Source: Aureivirga sp. CE67 (GTDB lineage: Bacteria; Bacteroidota; Bacteroidia; Flavobacteriales; Flavobacteriaceae). From it: a stretch of 64,000 nt of DNA. Shown in pieces: positions 1 to 10,259 of this stretch. Below the pieces are notes generated by a model that worked only from the letters and a program-made list of their open reading frames with translations, searched no databases and was not told the DNA's origin. The stretch's first letter is position 1; every line of letters begins with the position of its first letter. The stretch covers positions 804,896 to 868,895 of the forward strand of contig NZ_JADOTV010000001.1 in assembly GCF_015767245.1 (NCBI RefSeq), read 5' to 3'. The position numbers were made by a program, and so were the translations under genes.

Positions 1-2
1 TG

Positions 3-1220
3 GATATTGCGGAGAAAAAAGAAGCAATCGGTTTTAAAGAAGAAAGTTTAGAATCGAATCTGGAAATTTTCCATTATATGGAGAAAGACAAGAAGCTGAA
101 AAAATCGATTTACCACACACGTTCTTTGTCTGCCGTGATTCAAAATCTTTTGGATCTTAAAGAACTCGATTCTTCGTATGCTTATATTCAAAAAGCTTTT
201 CAGGATTCTGTTTTGAAGAAAAATCCTTTGTTTTATCACCAGCTGAAAGTAAATAAAGGACGTTATTATTTTTATAATGAAAACTACGAAAAAGCGCTAG
301 ATACTTTACAAAACTCTTTAGATGAAGCTTTAAATAAAAAAGAAATTGAAGCGCAACATCTTATTCCGAATTATTATTATTTGTATCTGACACAGCATAA
401 AATTCAACCAGAAAAAGCTATTGAAAATCTGATAAAACTAGACAAAATTGTAAGTGAAAATCAGAAAATAACGCCGACGGTTTTAAAAACTTATACAGAG
501 CTAATCAATTATTACAAATCGAAACAGAACATCAAAAAACAGTTGGAATTCACTTCCAAATTGTTGGAATATGACAGTATTTACGATTATAATGTTTCTT
601 GTGTAAAAAATTGTCTGAATGATTATGACATCAATGAACTGAAAAAAGATAAAGCTTTACTTCTGGCTCAAAATCAAAATTCTTATAAGTTCAAAACCTT
701 GTTATTTTCTATCCTGATAGCTTCATTTTTAATAGGAGCCTTGATTTATTTCTTTTGGCGAAAGAAAACACAAAAAATCAAAAATGAATTTGAACAAAAA
801 ATTAAAGAAAGTCCGAAAAAGACAACAGAAATAGAAACGAACAAAAAGAAAGTTCCGGAAGATATTCGTCTAGAAATCCTGAAAAAACTAGAACAATTTG
901 AAGTTTCAGAAAAATTCACCAATAAAAAATATACGCTACAAACATTAGCCAAAGAATTTAAAACCAATTCGAGTTATCTTTCTACGGTGATTAATTCTGA
1001 AAAACAATGTAATTTTTCCAATTATATCAACACTCTTCGAATTAATTTTGCCACCAAAAAACTGCAAGAAGATCCGAAATTTAGAAAATATACGATTTCT
1101 GCAATTTCTGAAGAATGTGGTTATTCAAACAAAAAAAGTTTCTCTATTGCTTTTGCCAAAATCCATAATATGACGCCTTCTGCTTTTATTAAGAATTTGG
1201 AAGAGAAAAATGGAGAATAA
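3..1220 (+). CDS. TPR-containing membrane AraC-type transcriptional regulator (5' end missing)
   Basis: The reading frame is open from base 3, so the true start lies upstream of the window; the first ATG at 78 is internal. The N-terminal part is made of helical TPR-like repeats (for example AYIQKAFQDSV and KALDTLQNSLDEAL). A single membrane segment follows at about 690-766 (LLFSILIASFLIGALIYFFW), then a basic coiled stretch and a C-terminal AraC/XylS helix-turn-helix at about 857-1190, with motifs such as LAKEFKTNSSYLSTVIN and ISEECGYSNKKSFSIAFAK. This order, TPR then membrane helix then AraC DNA-binding domain, is common in Bacteroidetes one-component regulators that tie DNA binding to an envelope signal. 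The ligand and targets cannot be read from sequence. Family assignment is firm; the role is inferred. Confidence 0.85.
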   Translation, partial: DIAEKKEAIGFKEESLESNLEIFHYMEKDKKLKKSIYHTRSLSAVIQNLLDLKELDSSYAYIQKAFQDSVLKKNPLFYHQLKVNKGRYYFYNENYEKALDTLQNSLDEALNKKEIEAQHLIPNYYYLYLTQHKIQPEKAIENLIKLDKIVSENQKITPTVLKTYTELINYYKSKQNIKKQLEFTSKLLEYDSIYDYNVSCVKNCLNDYDINELKKDKALLLAQNQNSYKFKTLLFSILIASFLIGALIYFFWRKKTQKIKNEFEQKIKESPKKTTEIETNKKKVPEDIRLEILKKLEQFEVSEKFTNKKYTLQTLAKEFKTNSSYLSTVINSEKQCNFSNYINTLRINFATKKLQEDPKFRKYTISAISEECGYSNKKSFSIAFAKIHNMTPSAFIKNLEEKNGE

Positions 1221-1223
1221 AAA

Positions 1224-1256
1224 AAATTCCCCTCTCGAGAGGGGCTAGGGGTGTGT
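1224..1256. repeat. Intergenic palindromic repeat, family B copy 1
   Basis: It begins four bases after the stop of the AraC-type gene. It holds the perfect 16-bp palindrome CCCCTCTCGAGAGGGG (1229-1244) followed by CTAGGGGTGTGT. A related copy lies at 5563-5597, also just after a plus-strand stop codon. It lacks a T-run, so it is not a classical terminator. Confidence 0.7.
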
Positions 1257-1276
1257 AAAATAATATTCTAACTATT

Positions 1277-3061
1277 CTACTTCCCAACAAATTTTCTGAA
1301 AGCCTGAATGATTTGGAAATAGAAAATACCTAAAACCAATCTTTGGAAAATATCTAAAATCACAACTCCTGTTGTTATGGAGTTTTTATCTGTAAAACCA
1401 TAAAGTGTAGATAGTTTTCTTGTTGGATTGAGGAGTTGGAAATATAATTTCCATGATTTTGTATTAAAAACTTGATGAAATGATGACTCTAAATCATTCC
1501 AATTTTCAGCGAATGAAAAAGTAAATTCCTTTGAAAAAGGTAGAATTAGAATTGCATAAAATAAAAAATTCACAATCAATAAGATCCATAAAGCTTTCAA
1601 CCAACTTTGCCCATGATTATTTATTGAACCAACCCATAGTATAAATCGATCATCATATTTAGCTTTATTTGATAACTTCAGCTCCTCTTGATATGTTTTC
1701 TTTTCTCTTGATTTGAAAAGTAAACTATCAATTTTATTTCCATTAGATTCTAAAGCTTGTTTTAATTGTTTATAAATTTCTCTTTTGTTTCGTTGTGTTT
1801 TGAATGCATCTTCTGAGTTTGTAGTTAACTGTTCGTCCTCAAACCATTCAACATTTGAAGTTTTAATTTCATTGATAAAAGAATTTTCAATCTGAATTTC
1901 TTTAAAACTCTTGAAAGAAAAATCATTAAATTTTGTATCTCCTAAATCACTATCAATAATTTTTAGAGAACTTTCTTTATAAATAGTTTGACAATTTTGA
2001 AACATTAAAGAGTTTTTATTTACAAAGTCTTTGAATTCTATATTTTGTAAAATAGTATTTTTTAATATTAAAAGTAAATCATTGTTTACTCCATTTAATG
2101 ATAAACTATTCACTTTTATATTACTAAACTTAATTATTCCTTCATTTTTTGATGAAAAAGAAAAGAGTAATTTTTTAATTAAAATCTTACCTTCAAAATA
2201 AAAAGGTTCTAAAAATTTTGAACTTAATAATATCATATCAAAGGTATCGTAATTCCTTTCTCTAAAATGAAATGTTAATCCTTTTTTAAACTCATTTTGA
2301 ATACAATTAAATTGATTTATGGTTGTATTCAAAATCATTGGTCTTTCCTGAAATGTATTATCATACAAATATAATGTTTTTGTAATTTCACTATTAATGA
2401 CCTCTATATCTCCTTTAAATGAAGAATTTGTAAATTCTAAATCTAAAATATTAACATTATTAATTTTAAATGAATTACAATTAATAATTGAATTATCATA
2501 AATTTGAATTACACCAAATCCAGATTTAATTAAATCAATTTGATTTTTGACTTCTGTCTTTTTAATAAATAATCCTATTTGATACTCAAATAAGCCAGAG
2601 TCAGATACAATTTCACTATCAATAATAGATAATTGTTCTAAAAAAGAATTTTCAAAATAAATAGGTTTTGATATTTTAGATTTATTTAAAAGACTAAATA
2701 GTTTAATTTTACATGATTCAAAATAAAAAAAATAATGAGCTTCTGTACTAATCGTATTTTGATTAATTATCTGATTTAAACTAAATATTTTACTAAAAAT
2801 ACAATTTATAAACTTAAATGGAAGTTCAATATTTAATTCCTGAAAAGAAACGTTTTCCTTAAATAAAACATTTTTAATTTCTATTGACTTTAATATGATA
2901 CTATTTCCATTAAAAATATCTTTATGTTTTTTATGAACAGAGATTTCCTCTTGAATAATATAATTTTCATTATCCTTAAAATCATTATTCTTAACTTTTT
3001 CACAGAATTCCTCTTTTGATAAAACAATCCTACCTTCTTCTGAAAAACTTTCCAATTCCAT
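1277..3061 (-). CDS. Beta-helix (pentapeptide-like) protein with C-terminal membrane segments, unknown function
   Basis: This is a 594-residue protein with an ATG start. Roughly residues 40-400 repeat short hydrophobic/Asn/Phe units (such as IEIKNVLFKENVSFQELNIE and IEVINSEITKTLYLYDNTF) that suggest a right-handed beta-helix of pentapeptide-like repeats. A charged helical stretch follows (RNKREIYKQLKQALESNGNK), then two or three hydrophobic segments near the C-terminus (WLKALWILLIVNFLFYAILI and VILDIFQRLVLGIFYFQIIQ). The layout recalls Bacteroidetes proteins with a pentapeptide-like sensor in front of an ion-channel-like membrane part, but I recognise no named family. By eye the gene is clearly richer in A+T than thiC next to it, which may point to transfer. 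It stands alone on the minus strand, opposite the flanking genes. Confidence 0.6.
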   Translation of the reverse strand: MELESFSEEGRIVLSKEEFCEKVKNNDFKDNENYIIQEEISVHKKHKDIFNGNSIILKSIEIKNVLFKENVSFQELNIELPFKFINCIFSKIFSLNQIINQNTISTEAHYFFYFESCKIKLFSLLNKSKISKPIYFENSFLEQLSIIDSEIVSDSGLFEYQIGLFIKKTEVKNQIDLIKSGFGVIQIYDNSIINCNSFKINNVNILDLEFTNSSFKGDIEVINSEITKTLYLYDNTFQERPMILNTTINQFNCIQNEFKKGLTFHFRERNYDTFDMILLSSKFLEPFYFEGKILIKKLLFSFSSKNEGIIKFSNIKVNSLSLNGVNNDLLLILKNTILQNIEFKDFVNKNSLMFQNCQTIYKESSLKIIDSDLGDTKFNDFSFKSFKEIQIENSFINEIKTSNVEWFEDEQLTTNSEDAFKTQRNKREIYKQLKQALESNGNKIDSLLFKSREKKTYQEELKLSNKAKYDDRFILWVGSINNHGQSWLKALWILLIVNFLFYAILILPFSKEFTFSFAENWNDLESSFHQVFNTKSWKLYFQLLNPTRKLSTLYGFTDKNSITTGVVILDIFQRLVLGIFYFQIIQAFRKFVGK

Positions 3062-3135
3062 AACTAATTTTTTATTCCCACGAATTTAAAAAAACAATCC
3101 CTAATAATTCCATTTCCAAACTCAAAAAAATTTTA

Positions 3136-3143
3136 TATCTTCG
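3136..3143 (+). promoter_or_regulatory. Candidate -7 element (TATCTTCG) for the thiS-thiC transcript
   Basis: It matches the Bacteroidetes -7 consensus TAnnTTTG at all but one position. It sits about 10 bases before the TPP riboswitch, where the start of that transcript is expected. No clear -33 TTTG box is visible. Confidence 0.45.
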
Positions 3144-3152
3144 TTTTAGTAA

Positions 3153-3230
3153 ACTTTAGGGGTGTCTTAATAATTAGACTGAGAAATACCCTTTGAACCT
3201 GACGTAGATAACCCTACCGTAGGGAAAAGT
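3153..3230 (+). promoter_or_regulatory. TPP riboswitch (THI element)
   Basis: The conserved core is present: GGGGTGTC, then CTGAGA (3179-3184), TACCCTTTGAACCTGA ending at 3202, and the 3' arm ending GTAGGGAAAAG. P1 can form between ACTTT (3153-3157) and AAAGT (3226-3230). The element lies directly before thiS and thiC, the usual target of TPP feedback, so it should lower expression when thiamine pyrophosphate is plentiful. Recognition of the class is confident; the mechanism (termination or translation) is inferred. Confidence 0.93.
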
Positions 3231-3285
3231 GAAACCACTTTTTTGTGGATACTTCTTTTCAGTTTGCTCTTTTCGAGCAAATTTT
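3225..3285 (+). terminator. Candidate expression platform of the TPP riboswitch
   Basis: Two hairpins follow the aptamer. The first pairs AAAAGTG (3225-3231) with CACTTTT (3236-3242) and reuses the 3' strand of P1, so it cannot form together with P1. The second pairs TTTGCTC (3263-3269) with GAGCAAA (3275-3281) and is followed by TTTT, like a weak intrinsic terminator. A simple model is that TPP stabilises P1 and allows the second hairpin to stop transcription. This is inferred from pairing only. Confidence 0.5.
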
Positions 3286-3324
3286 CAGCTAAAGTTTATG
3301 GTTATTATTCAATTTTTTATGACA

Positions 3325-3528
3325 ATGATATCTATAAACCTGAACAACCAAGTATACCAAATTGCAGAAAAAAGTACACTTAGCAATTTGTTGCAAGAAA
3401 TCAATCAAAACATAGACGGAATAGCAATAGCTATCAATGAAGCTATTGTTTCAAAAGCTAATTGGAGCACAACCATGCTTCAAAATGGAGATGCTATTTT
3501 GATTATTCAAGCAACTCAGGGAGGTTAG
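3325..3528 (+). CDS. thiS: Sulfur carrier protein ThiS
   Basis: This is a small beta-grasp (ubiquitin-like) protein that ends in the diagnostic Gly-Gly (ATQGG). ThiF adenylates this C-terminus and it then carries the thiocarboxylate sulfur for thiazole synthesis by ThiG. Starting at the ATG at 3325 gives MISINLNNQVY and 67 residues, the normal ThiS length; an ATG two codons upstream (3319) is the alternative. A longer frame reaches back into the riboswitch and is rejected because it would make riboswitch sequence coding. The gene lies under the TPP riboswitch and 176 bp before thiC. The usual partners thiG, thiF and thiH are not next to it. Confidence 0.88.
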   Translation: MISINLNNQVYQIAEKSTLSNLLQEINQNIDGIAIAINEAIVSKANWSTTMLQNGDAILIIQATQGG

Positions 3529-3680
3529 TTTTATAGTATATCAAAACCAACCTAAGTGTATTTTGTGGTAATTTAGAATATATATTTTGTATATTTTTAA
3601 TTGTATTCCTAGTTTTTTAATAAAAACTGGTTGAATGCACAGAGCTTATCTTCCCCAAAAACGCTTATTGGTTGAATTAA

Positions 3681-5561
<1,881 letters not shown>

Positions 5562-5562
5562 A

Positions 5563-5597
5563 AAATTTCCCCTCTTGAGAAGATTAAGGGGTGTGTT
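5563..5597. repeat. Intergenic palindromic repeat, family B copy 2
   Basis: It lies directly after the thiC stop. It shares the frame CCCCTCT..GAGA..AGGGGTGTGT with the copy at 1224-1256, in the same orientation. The inner stem TCTT-GAG-AAGA and outer CCCC/GGGG can still pair although the sequence has diverged. Confidence 0.6.
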
Positions 5598-5620
5598 TAC
5601 TTAATAAAACATACTTTTTT

Positions 5621-5729
5621 GGAAGTTCCCTTTTCTTGTGTTTTCAGAAACACAAGAAAAGGTCGGGCTTTCCGCTATATCTTTTTCGGCTTGAAAAAAG
5701 CCAAAAAAGGATGCCGCTGCAATCCCTAA
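5621..5729 (+). repeat. Structured intergenic repeat, family A copy 1
   Basis: This copy has a 13-bp perfect stem (5631-5643 with 5648-5660, loop TCAG), then GGTCGGGCTTTCCGCTATAT, a second hairpin made of TTTTTcGGCTT and AAGCCAAAAA, and the end block GGATGCCGCTGCAATCCCTA. The same order of blocks is found, reversed, at 12560-12682 and in diverged form at 31243-31413. It fills the space between thiC and the next gene and has no coding frame of note. Confidence 0.8.
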
Positions 5730-5925
5730 CTCAAATATTCTACATTGCCATTACCTCCTTATAATAAAAGAATTTTCATTAAAAAACATTTCTGTTAAAT
5801 TATTCCCCTCCTTTAACTTAAAAGAAAAATACAATTCATTTTAAATATAATATTCGTTAAATCAACGCAACAATAACTTCTAATTTCTTTAGTTTTATAT
5901 TTTTGAGAAAATTTTAGTTAAACCA
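5730..5925 (+). promoter_or_regulatory. AT-rich leader with a candidate -7 element before the TPR-HTH gene
   Basis: The stretch is very AT-rich with no gene. TATTTTTG at 5898-5905 matches the Bacteroidetes -7 consensus TAnnTTTG and stands 20 bases before the ATG at 5926. No convincing -33 box or operator is visible. Confidence 0.4.
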
Positions 5926-7557
5926 ATGCGAAGATTCCTTTTAATCCCAATTTTATTCATCCTATTTTCTTTTGCTACTCCTAAAGAAGCTTGTAAAAAA
6001 TTAATTACTGATGGACTAGAAGAGTTTTATAAAAAAAACTATACAAAATCAATACAACTTTTAACCAAAGCAAAAGAAGAAGCTCAAGAAAATGATTGGA
6101 ATTATTTAGAATTTTTAGCAATCAATAATATTGGGAATAATTATTATAGTATGTTGGATAATGGAGAAGCTTTAGAAAATTATTTAGAAGCTTATACCAT
6201 TGCTATCAAAGAATTGGATGAAAAGGAAGAAATGATTGTTTTGAATAATATTTCGGTGCTTTATTCTATGGATGAAAAATATGAAAAGGCTGAAGAATAT
6301 ATTAGTAAAGCATACGAAATTGCATTAAAAACTAAAGAAGATTATACAATTGGTCTGTATTCCATAAATCTTGGAGAAATAAATATTCAAAAGGAAAATC
6401 GAGAAAAAGCGCAGGAATATTTTTCTGATGCTATTCAACTTTTAGAAAAACATCCTAAACAACAAAAAATAGCTAAAATAGCTTTTGCTAGAAATCTGAT
6501 TCATTTTAAAAATTATAAAGAAGCCGAAGTACTTTTAAATGAAATTTCTCCGAAAACAGAAAGGTTGGCTGAAAAAGATGATTTCAAAATTTTATTTTTA
6601 CTTGGTGAAACTTATTTTCATCAAAATAGAAATTCTGATGCTTTAAAATCTGTTTTAAAGAGTTTAGAAAACAATAATTATTCGGACTTAAAAGTAGATA
6701 TCTACCAACTTCTATCGGATATTTATTTTAAGGATAAACAATATCAAAAATCTTTAGATACAAAAAATAAAGCACATGATTTTTATATCGAAACTTCTAA
6801 CAAAACAAAGGCACAAGTTTTTGAAAAGAATAAGATAAAATTTGAATTAGAAGATTCTGTAAACAAACTTCGAGAGAATGAAATCAAGATGGAATCGCAA
6901 AAAAAGGTTTACTTCATCACCATTTTATTCGCCATCATTGTTCTTGCATTTTTGATTTATACTATCAGAAATATCAAAATAAAAAATACACAGCGTAAAA
7001 CACTTTTTGAGCGTAATCAGAAAATTTTAGAATTAGAATTAAAGAAAAAAGAAAGCGATAATCTGATTCTTGAAAAACAAATTGAGGAAAATAAAACCAA
7101 AGCTCTTTTGGAAAAAGAACGTCTTAAAAATTTAATCGAAACTAGAAATAGAGAACTTTCCGCAAAAGCACTTTATATGTCTAATCGAAATGAATTGTTG
7201 ACGGAAATCATCAAAGACTTGGAAACAAATAAAACTCAAAAAGGGGAAAATTCTAATTTTGAGCAAATCAAGAAACTAAAAAGTTTAATCCAAACAGATA
7301 ATGAATGGAATAATTTCATCAAGCATTTTGAAGAAGTAAATCAAGGTTTATTATCTAGGCTTAAAAAGAAATTTTCGGCTCTAAATGCAAATGATATTCG
7401 TTTTATTTCCTATGTTTTTATGAATTTAACCTCTAAAGAAATCGCTTCTATCTTCAATATCACTCCGGATGCTTGCAGAAAACGTAAAGAACGTATTTCC
7501 AAAAAGTTAAACTTAGAAAACAGTGGTGATTTATTTGATTTTTTGACCAATTTTTAA
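5926..7557 (+). CDS. TPR-containing membrane regulator with C-terminal LuxR-like helix-turn-helix
   Basis: The 543-residue protein starts with a signal/anchor-like stretch (RRFLLIPILFILFSFA). Several TPR units follow up to about residue 310 (for example ALENYLEAYTIAIKEL and AEEYISKAYEIALKT), then one membrane helix near residues 327-346 (VYFITILFAIIVLAFLIYTI), a long coiled coil, and a C-terminal DNA-binding helix-turn-helix of the LuxR/GerE type (LTSKEIASIFNITPDACRKR). This places a TPR sensor outside the membrane and a DNA-binding domain in the cytoplasm, a design frequent in Bacteroidetes. It lies 106 bp before a T9SS-exported protein on the same strand, which may be its target. The signal is unknown. 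Confidence 0.85.
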   Translation: MRRFLLIPILFILFSFATPKEACKKLITDGLEEFYKKNYTKSIQLLTKAKEEAQENDWNYLEFLAINNIGNNYYSMLDNGEALENYLEAYTIAIKELDEKEEMIVLNNISVLYSMDEKYEKAEEYISKAYEIALKTKEDYTIGLYSINLGEINIQKENREKAQEYFSDAIQLLEKHPKQQKIAKIAFARNLIHFKNYKEAEVLLNEISPKTERLAEKDDFKILFLLGETYFHQNRNSDALKSVLKSLENNNYSDLKVDIYQLLSDIYFKDKQYQKSLDTKNKAHDFYIETSNKTKAQVFEKNKIKFELEDSVNKLRENEIKMESQKKVYFITILFAIIVLAFLIYTIRNIKIKNTQRKTLFERNQKILELELKKKESDNLILEKQIEENKTKALLEKERLKNLIETRNRELSAKALYMSNRNELLTEIIKDLETNKTQKGENSNFEQIKKLKSLIQTDNEWNNFIKHFEEVNQGLLSRLKKKFSALNANDIRFISYVFMNLTSKEIASIFNITPDACRKRKERISKKLNLENSGDLFDFLTNF

Positions 7558-7663
7558 AAATGTCACACTATTTCTTATCCTACGTCACACTGTTTCAATC
7601 ATTTTTTTTAGAATACCGTTTTTAATCTACTTGTTTTGTAAAGCTCAAAAAAGCCAAATAGAT

Positions 7664-9949
7664 ATGACTAAAATTATTACTTCAATTTTATTATTTGCTG
7701 CAACTCTTGCAGTAAATGCTCAAGTAGAACCAGTGGGTACAAATGAATACCCTCGTTTAGAAAATATTATGCATGATAATGTTGTAGAAAATAAACTTTT
7801 TGCAACAACTTTAGGAAATCATATTGTAAGCTCTGATGATAATGGAGAGACTTGGAATATTTTTTACTCTTTCCCAGCAAACGTACTATTAAAAGATATT
7901 AAGCATATCGATGAGGAACACATCAGTTTTAATGTATTTCTTCATCATGATTTCAATAAAGTTTCTATTTATATTTTAAATAAAGAAACGAAAGAAATCA
8001 CAAAACAAATCACCCCTCTTACTCCAGCTGATGCAAACTCTAAATGGATTAAGAACTATGATATTCATGAAGATGATAATGACTATGTTTTGGTAAATAT
8101 CGGATACAAAATAGGAATTGATTCTTATTCAATGGTATATTTAACAAAAGATGGAGGAGAGAATTGGGTTGAAGTTTATGACCAAACTTCATACAATAAT
8201 ATCACAACACACGAAGTTAGATTTAGCCCTGATAATAAAGAAAAAATGTTTATTTCTTTAGGTTTTGGACCAACGGATGCAGACGGAGGATTATTAGTTA
8301 GTTCTGATGGTGGAGAAAACTGGGAAGATAAATTTCCTAATTTAGAGTATGGAACAATTGGGTTTGATCCTTCAAATTCTGATATTTTTTATGTAGGTAA
8401 TACATCTGGTCTTGGAGGTTCGCAACCAGAAATGATTTTTAAAACTACAGATGGTGGAGAAACTTTTGTAGAATCTGAATTTAATTGGACAGATGTTACT
8501 TTCAACTCAATTTTAGGAATTTATATAAATCCTAATGATTCAAATAATATTGTTGCACTTGAAGATAACGAGATCGTAATTTCAAAAGATGGTGGTGCAA
8601 CTTGGACAAATCATGCTTTTGAAGTTTTTGATTTAGACAATACTTATCATTATGGAACTCATTTTTCATTCAATCCATTTAATACGGATGAAATAATTAT
8701 TACTTCTGATTTTAGAGCTTTCAAATCAACGAATGGTGGAGAAACTTTAGGAACAAAAGTTTTAGCACCCTTTTATACTGCTCATGTAGCAGGAAGCTTT
8801 TACGGAGAAGAAGAGCATGTTTATTATACAGTACAAAGTGGAATTGGTCATAAAAACTTAACTACAGAAACTGAAAATATTTATAATGTACAACCTGTAG
8901 ATGTAGTAACTGTAAATGAAGCGGCTGTTTTTGTTGATAAGAATCACGAAGGACAAATTTTTAGTGTTGTTTCAGGATTTTTAGGTAGTTCTTTCAATGT
9001 AAGTACAGACCATGGAGCAACTTCTACTCCAATTTTCTCACCTGGACTTTCTCAAATTTATGATTTAAATACAGATCCTAACAATGCAAATATCGTTTGG
9101 ATGTCTTTAAGTTCTAATGAATTTATTAAACTTGATTTCACAGAGATTTTCAACCCTACTCCAACTTTCATTACTACACCAAATGCTGAAAAATTCATTT
9201 CTGCCTTTGAAATAGATAAAACAGATTCAAACCATATCATTATTGGTCTTGTAGATGAAATTTATGAATCTACAGATGCTGGAGAAAACTGGACTTTAAT
9301 CAATTCTGGAATTGAAGAAGGAGAAGTTATTACAGATATCGTTCAAAATCCTGATGTAGAAAATGAATATTTAGCAACAGCTAAAACAGGAATCTACAAA
9401 ACAACAGATTTACAAAACTGGGAAAAAGTATTCACAGCTGAAAATGTTCGTCATGCAGCATATTCTACTGAAGTTGAAGGTCAAGTTGTTGCTGCTATTC
9501 ACTCTGGTGAATTTGTAGAAGCTCAATTACTTTACAGTAAAGATAATGCGGATACTTGGAATGCTTTACCATTTGAAAAAATTGATCATATTGCTTCTAG
9601 CAGTATCGATTTTAGCTTTAAAGATGAGTTTGTAATTGCATACATCGCAACAGGTGATTTAGGAATTGTAAAATACATGATCGATTTAGCTGATCCATTA
9701 GATATTCCAAATTTTGATCAGGAAAAAACATTCAATGTTTATCCAAACCCAAGTAGTTCAAACGTAACTGTAAGTATCAAAAACCAAGAAGTAAAATCAA
9801 TCTCTTTATATTCTATCACTGGTAAAAGATTAAACACAATCGAGAATTCAAACACTTTAAACTTATCAAGCTATAAAGAAGGTATTTATTTCATTAAAGT
9901 TTTAACAACACAAAATGAAGTTTACTTACGAAAAATAGTTAAAGAGTAG
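7664..9949 (+). CDS. Secreted BNR/sortilin-like beta-propeller protein with T9SS sorting domain
   Basis: The start chosen is ATG 7664, which opens with a signal peptide (MTKIITSILLFAATLAVNAQ); a TTG 33 bp upstream adds a polar extension and is rejected. The body (761 residues) repeats BNR/Asp-box-like units of the form SxDGGxNWxD (SSDGGENWED, TTDGGETFVE, SKDGGATWTN, STDAGENWTL), as in VPS10/sortilin and sialidase-type propellers. The last 75 residues are a type A T9SS C-terminal domain (NVYPNPSSSNVTVSI, then ITGKRL and GIYFIKVL), so the protein should be exported and attached through the T9SS whose translocon gene sprA is also in this window. No catalytic residues are recognised; a binding or surface role is more likely than an enzyme. 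Confidence 0.85.
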   Translation: MTKIITSILLFAATLAVNAQVEPVGTNEYPRLENIMHDNVVENKLFATTLGNHIVSSDDNGETWNIFYSFPANVLLKDIKHIDEEHISFNVFLHHDFNKVSIYILNKETKEITKQITPLTPADANSKWIKNYDIHEDDNDYVLVNIGYKIGIDSYSMVYLTKDGGENWVEVYDQTSYNNITTHEVRFSPDNKEKMFISLGFGPTDADGGLLVSSDGGENWEDKFPNLEYGTIGFDPSNSDIFYVGNTSGLGGSQPEMIFKTTDGGETFVESEFNWTDVTFNSILGIYINPNDSNNIVALEDNEIVISKDGGATWTNHAFEVFDLDNTYHYGTHFSFNPFNTDEIIITSDFRAFKSTNGGETLGTKVLAPFYTAHVAGSFYGEEEHVYYTVQSGIGHKNLTTETENIYNVQPVDVVTVNEAAVFVDKNHEGQIFSVVSGFLGSSFNVSTDHGATSTPIFSPGLSQIYDLNTDPNNANIVWMSLSSNEFIKLDFTEIFNPTPTFITTPNAEKFISAFEIDKTDSNHIIIGLVDEIYESTDAGENWTLINSGIEEGEVITDIVQNPDVENEYLATAKTGIYKTTDLQNWEKVFTAENVRHAAYSTEVEGQVVAAIHSGEFVEAQLLYSKDNADTWNALPFEKIDHIASSSIDFSFKDEFVIAYIATGDLGIVKYMIDLADPLDIPNFDQEKTFNVYPNPSSSNVTVSIKNQEVKSISLYSITGKRLNTIENSNTLNLSSYKEGIYFIKVLTTQNEVYLRKIVKE

Positions 9950-9965
9950 TTTAATATCTATACCT

Positions 9966-10012
9966 AGAAAGTCTCCTTTTCCTATGCCATACTGGAGAAG
10001 GTTGGGCTTTCT
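9966..10012 (+). terminator. Imperfect hairpin terminator after the T9SS cargo gene
   Basis: AGAAAG pairs with CTTTCT and inside it CCTTTTCC pairs with GGAGAAGG (one G-T pair). A T-rich stretch follows. It is 16 bases after the stop codon. The AT-rich sequence from 10013 to 10186 shows no gene or clear signal. Confidence 0.6.
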
Positions 10013-10186
10013 TTATTTCTTTTATTTTAAAATTTCCATGTGGTGCTTTTTATGCTCCAAACTCTAAAATTTTCAATGTTATTCTGAAAAATACTTTAAT
10101 ATATTAAGAGTCAATCGTGTTTATTTAAATCATATAACTATAAGTATTTTCTAAATTTTAAAATAAAAGGTTTACTTTTTAACTAG

Positions 10187-10221
10187 AAAAAGCATCTTGA
10201 ATTAATTTTCAAGATGCTTTT
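10187..10221. terminator. Bidirectional intrinsic terminator
   Basis: AAAAGCATCTTGA (10188-10200) pairs perfectly with TCAAGATGCTTTT (10209-10221), flanked by A and T runs. It closes the minus-strand carbonic anhydrase operon. Confidence 0.85.
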
Positions 10222-10259
10222 ACATTTATACTTGTTTTAATTTGATTTCGGTTTTTGGT

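Noticed and set aside
1229-1244. CCCCTCTCGAGAGGGG as an intrinsic terminator
   Set aside because: The stem is strong but no T-run follows, so it is listed as a repeat.
3229-3324. Longer thiS frame beginning inside the TPP riboswitch
   Set aside because: It would code riboswitch and hairpin sequence; the ThiS fold begins at the later ATG.
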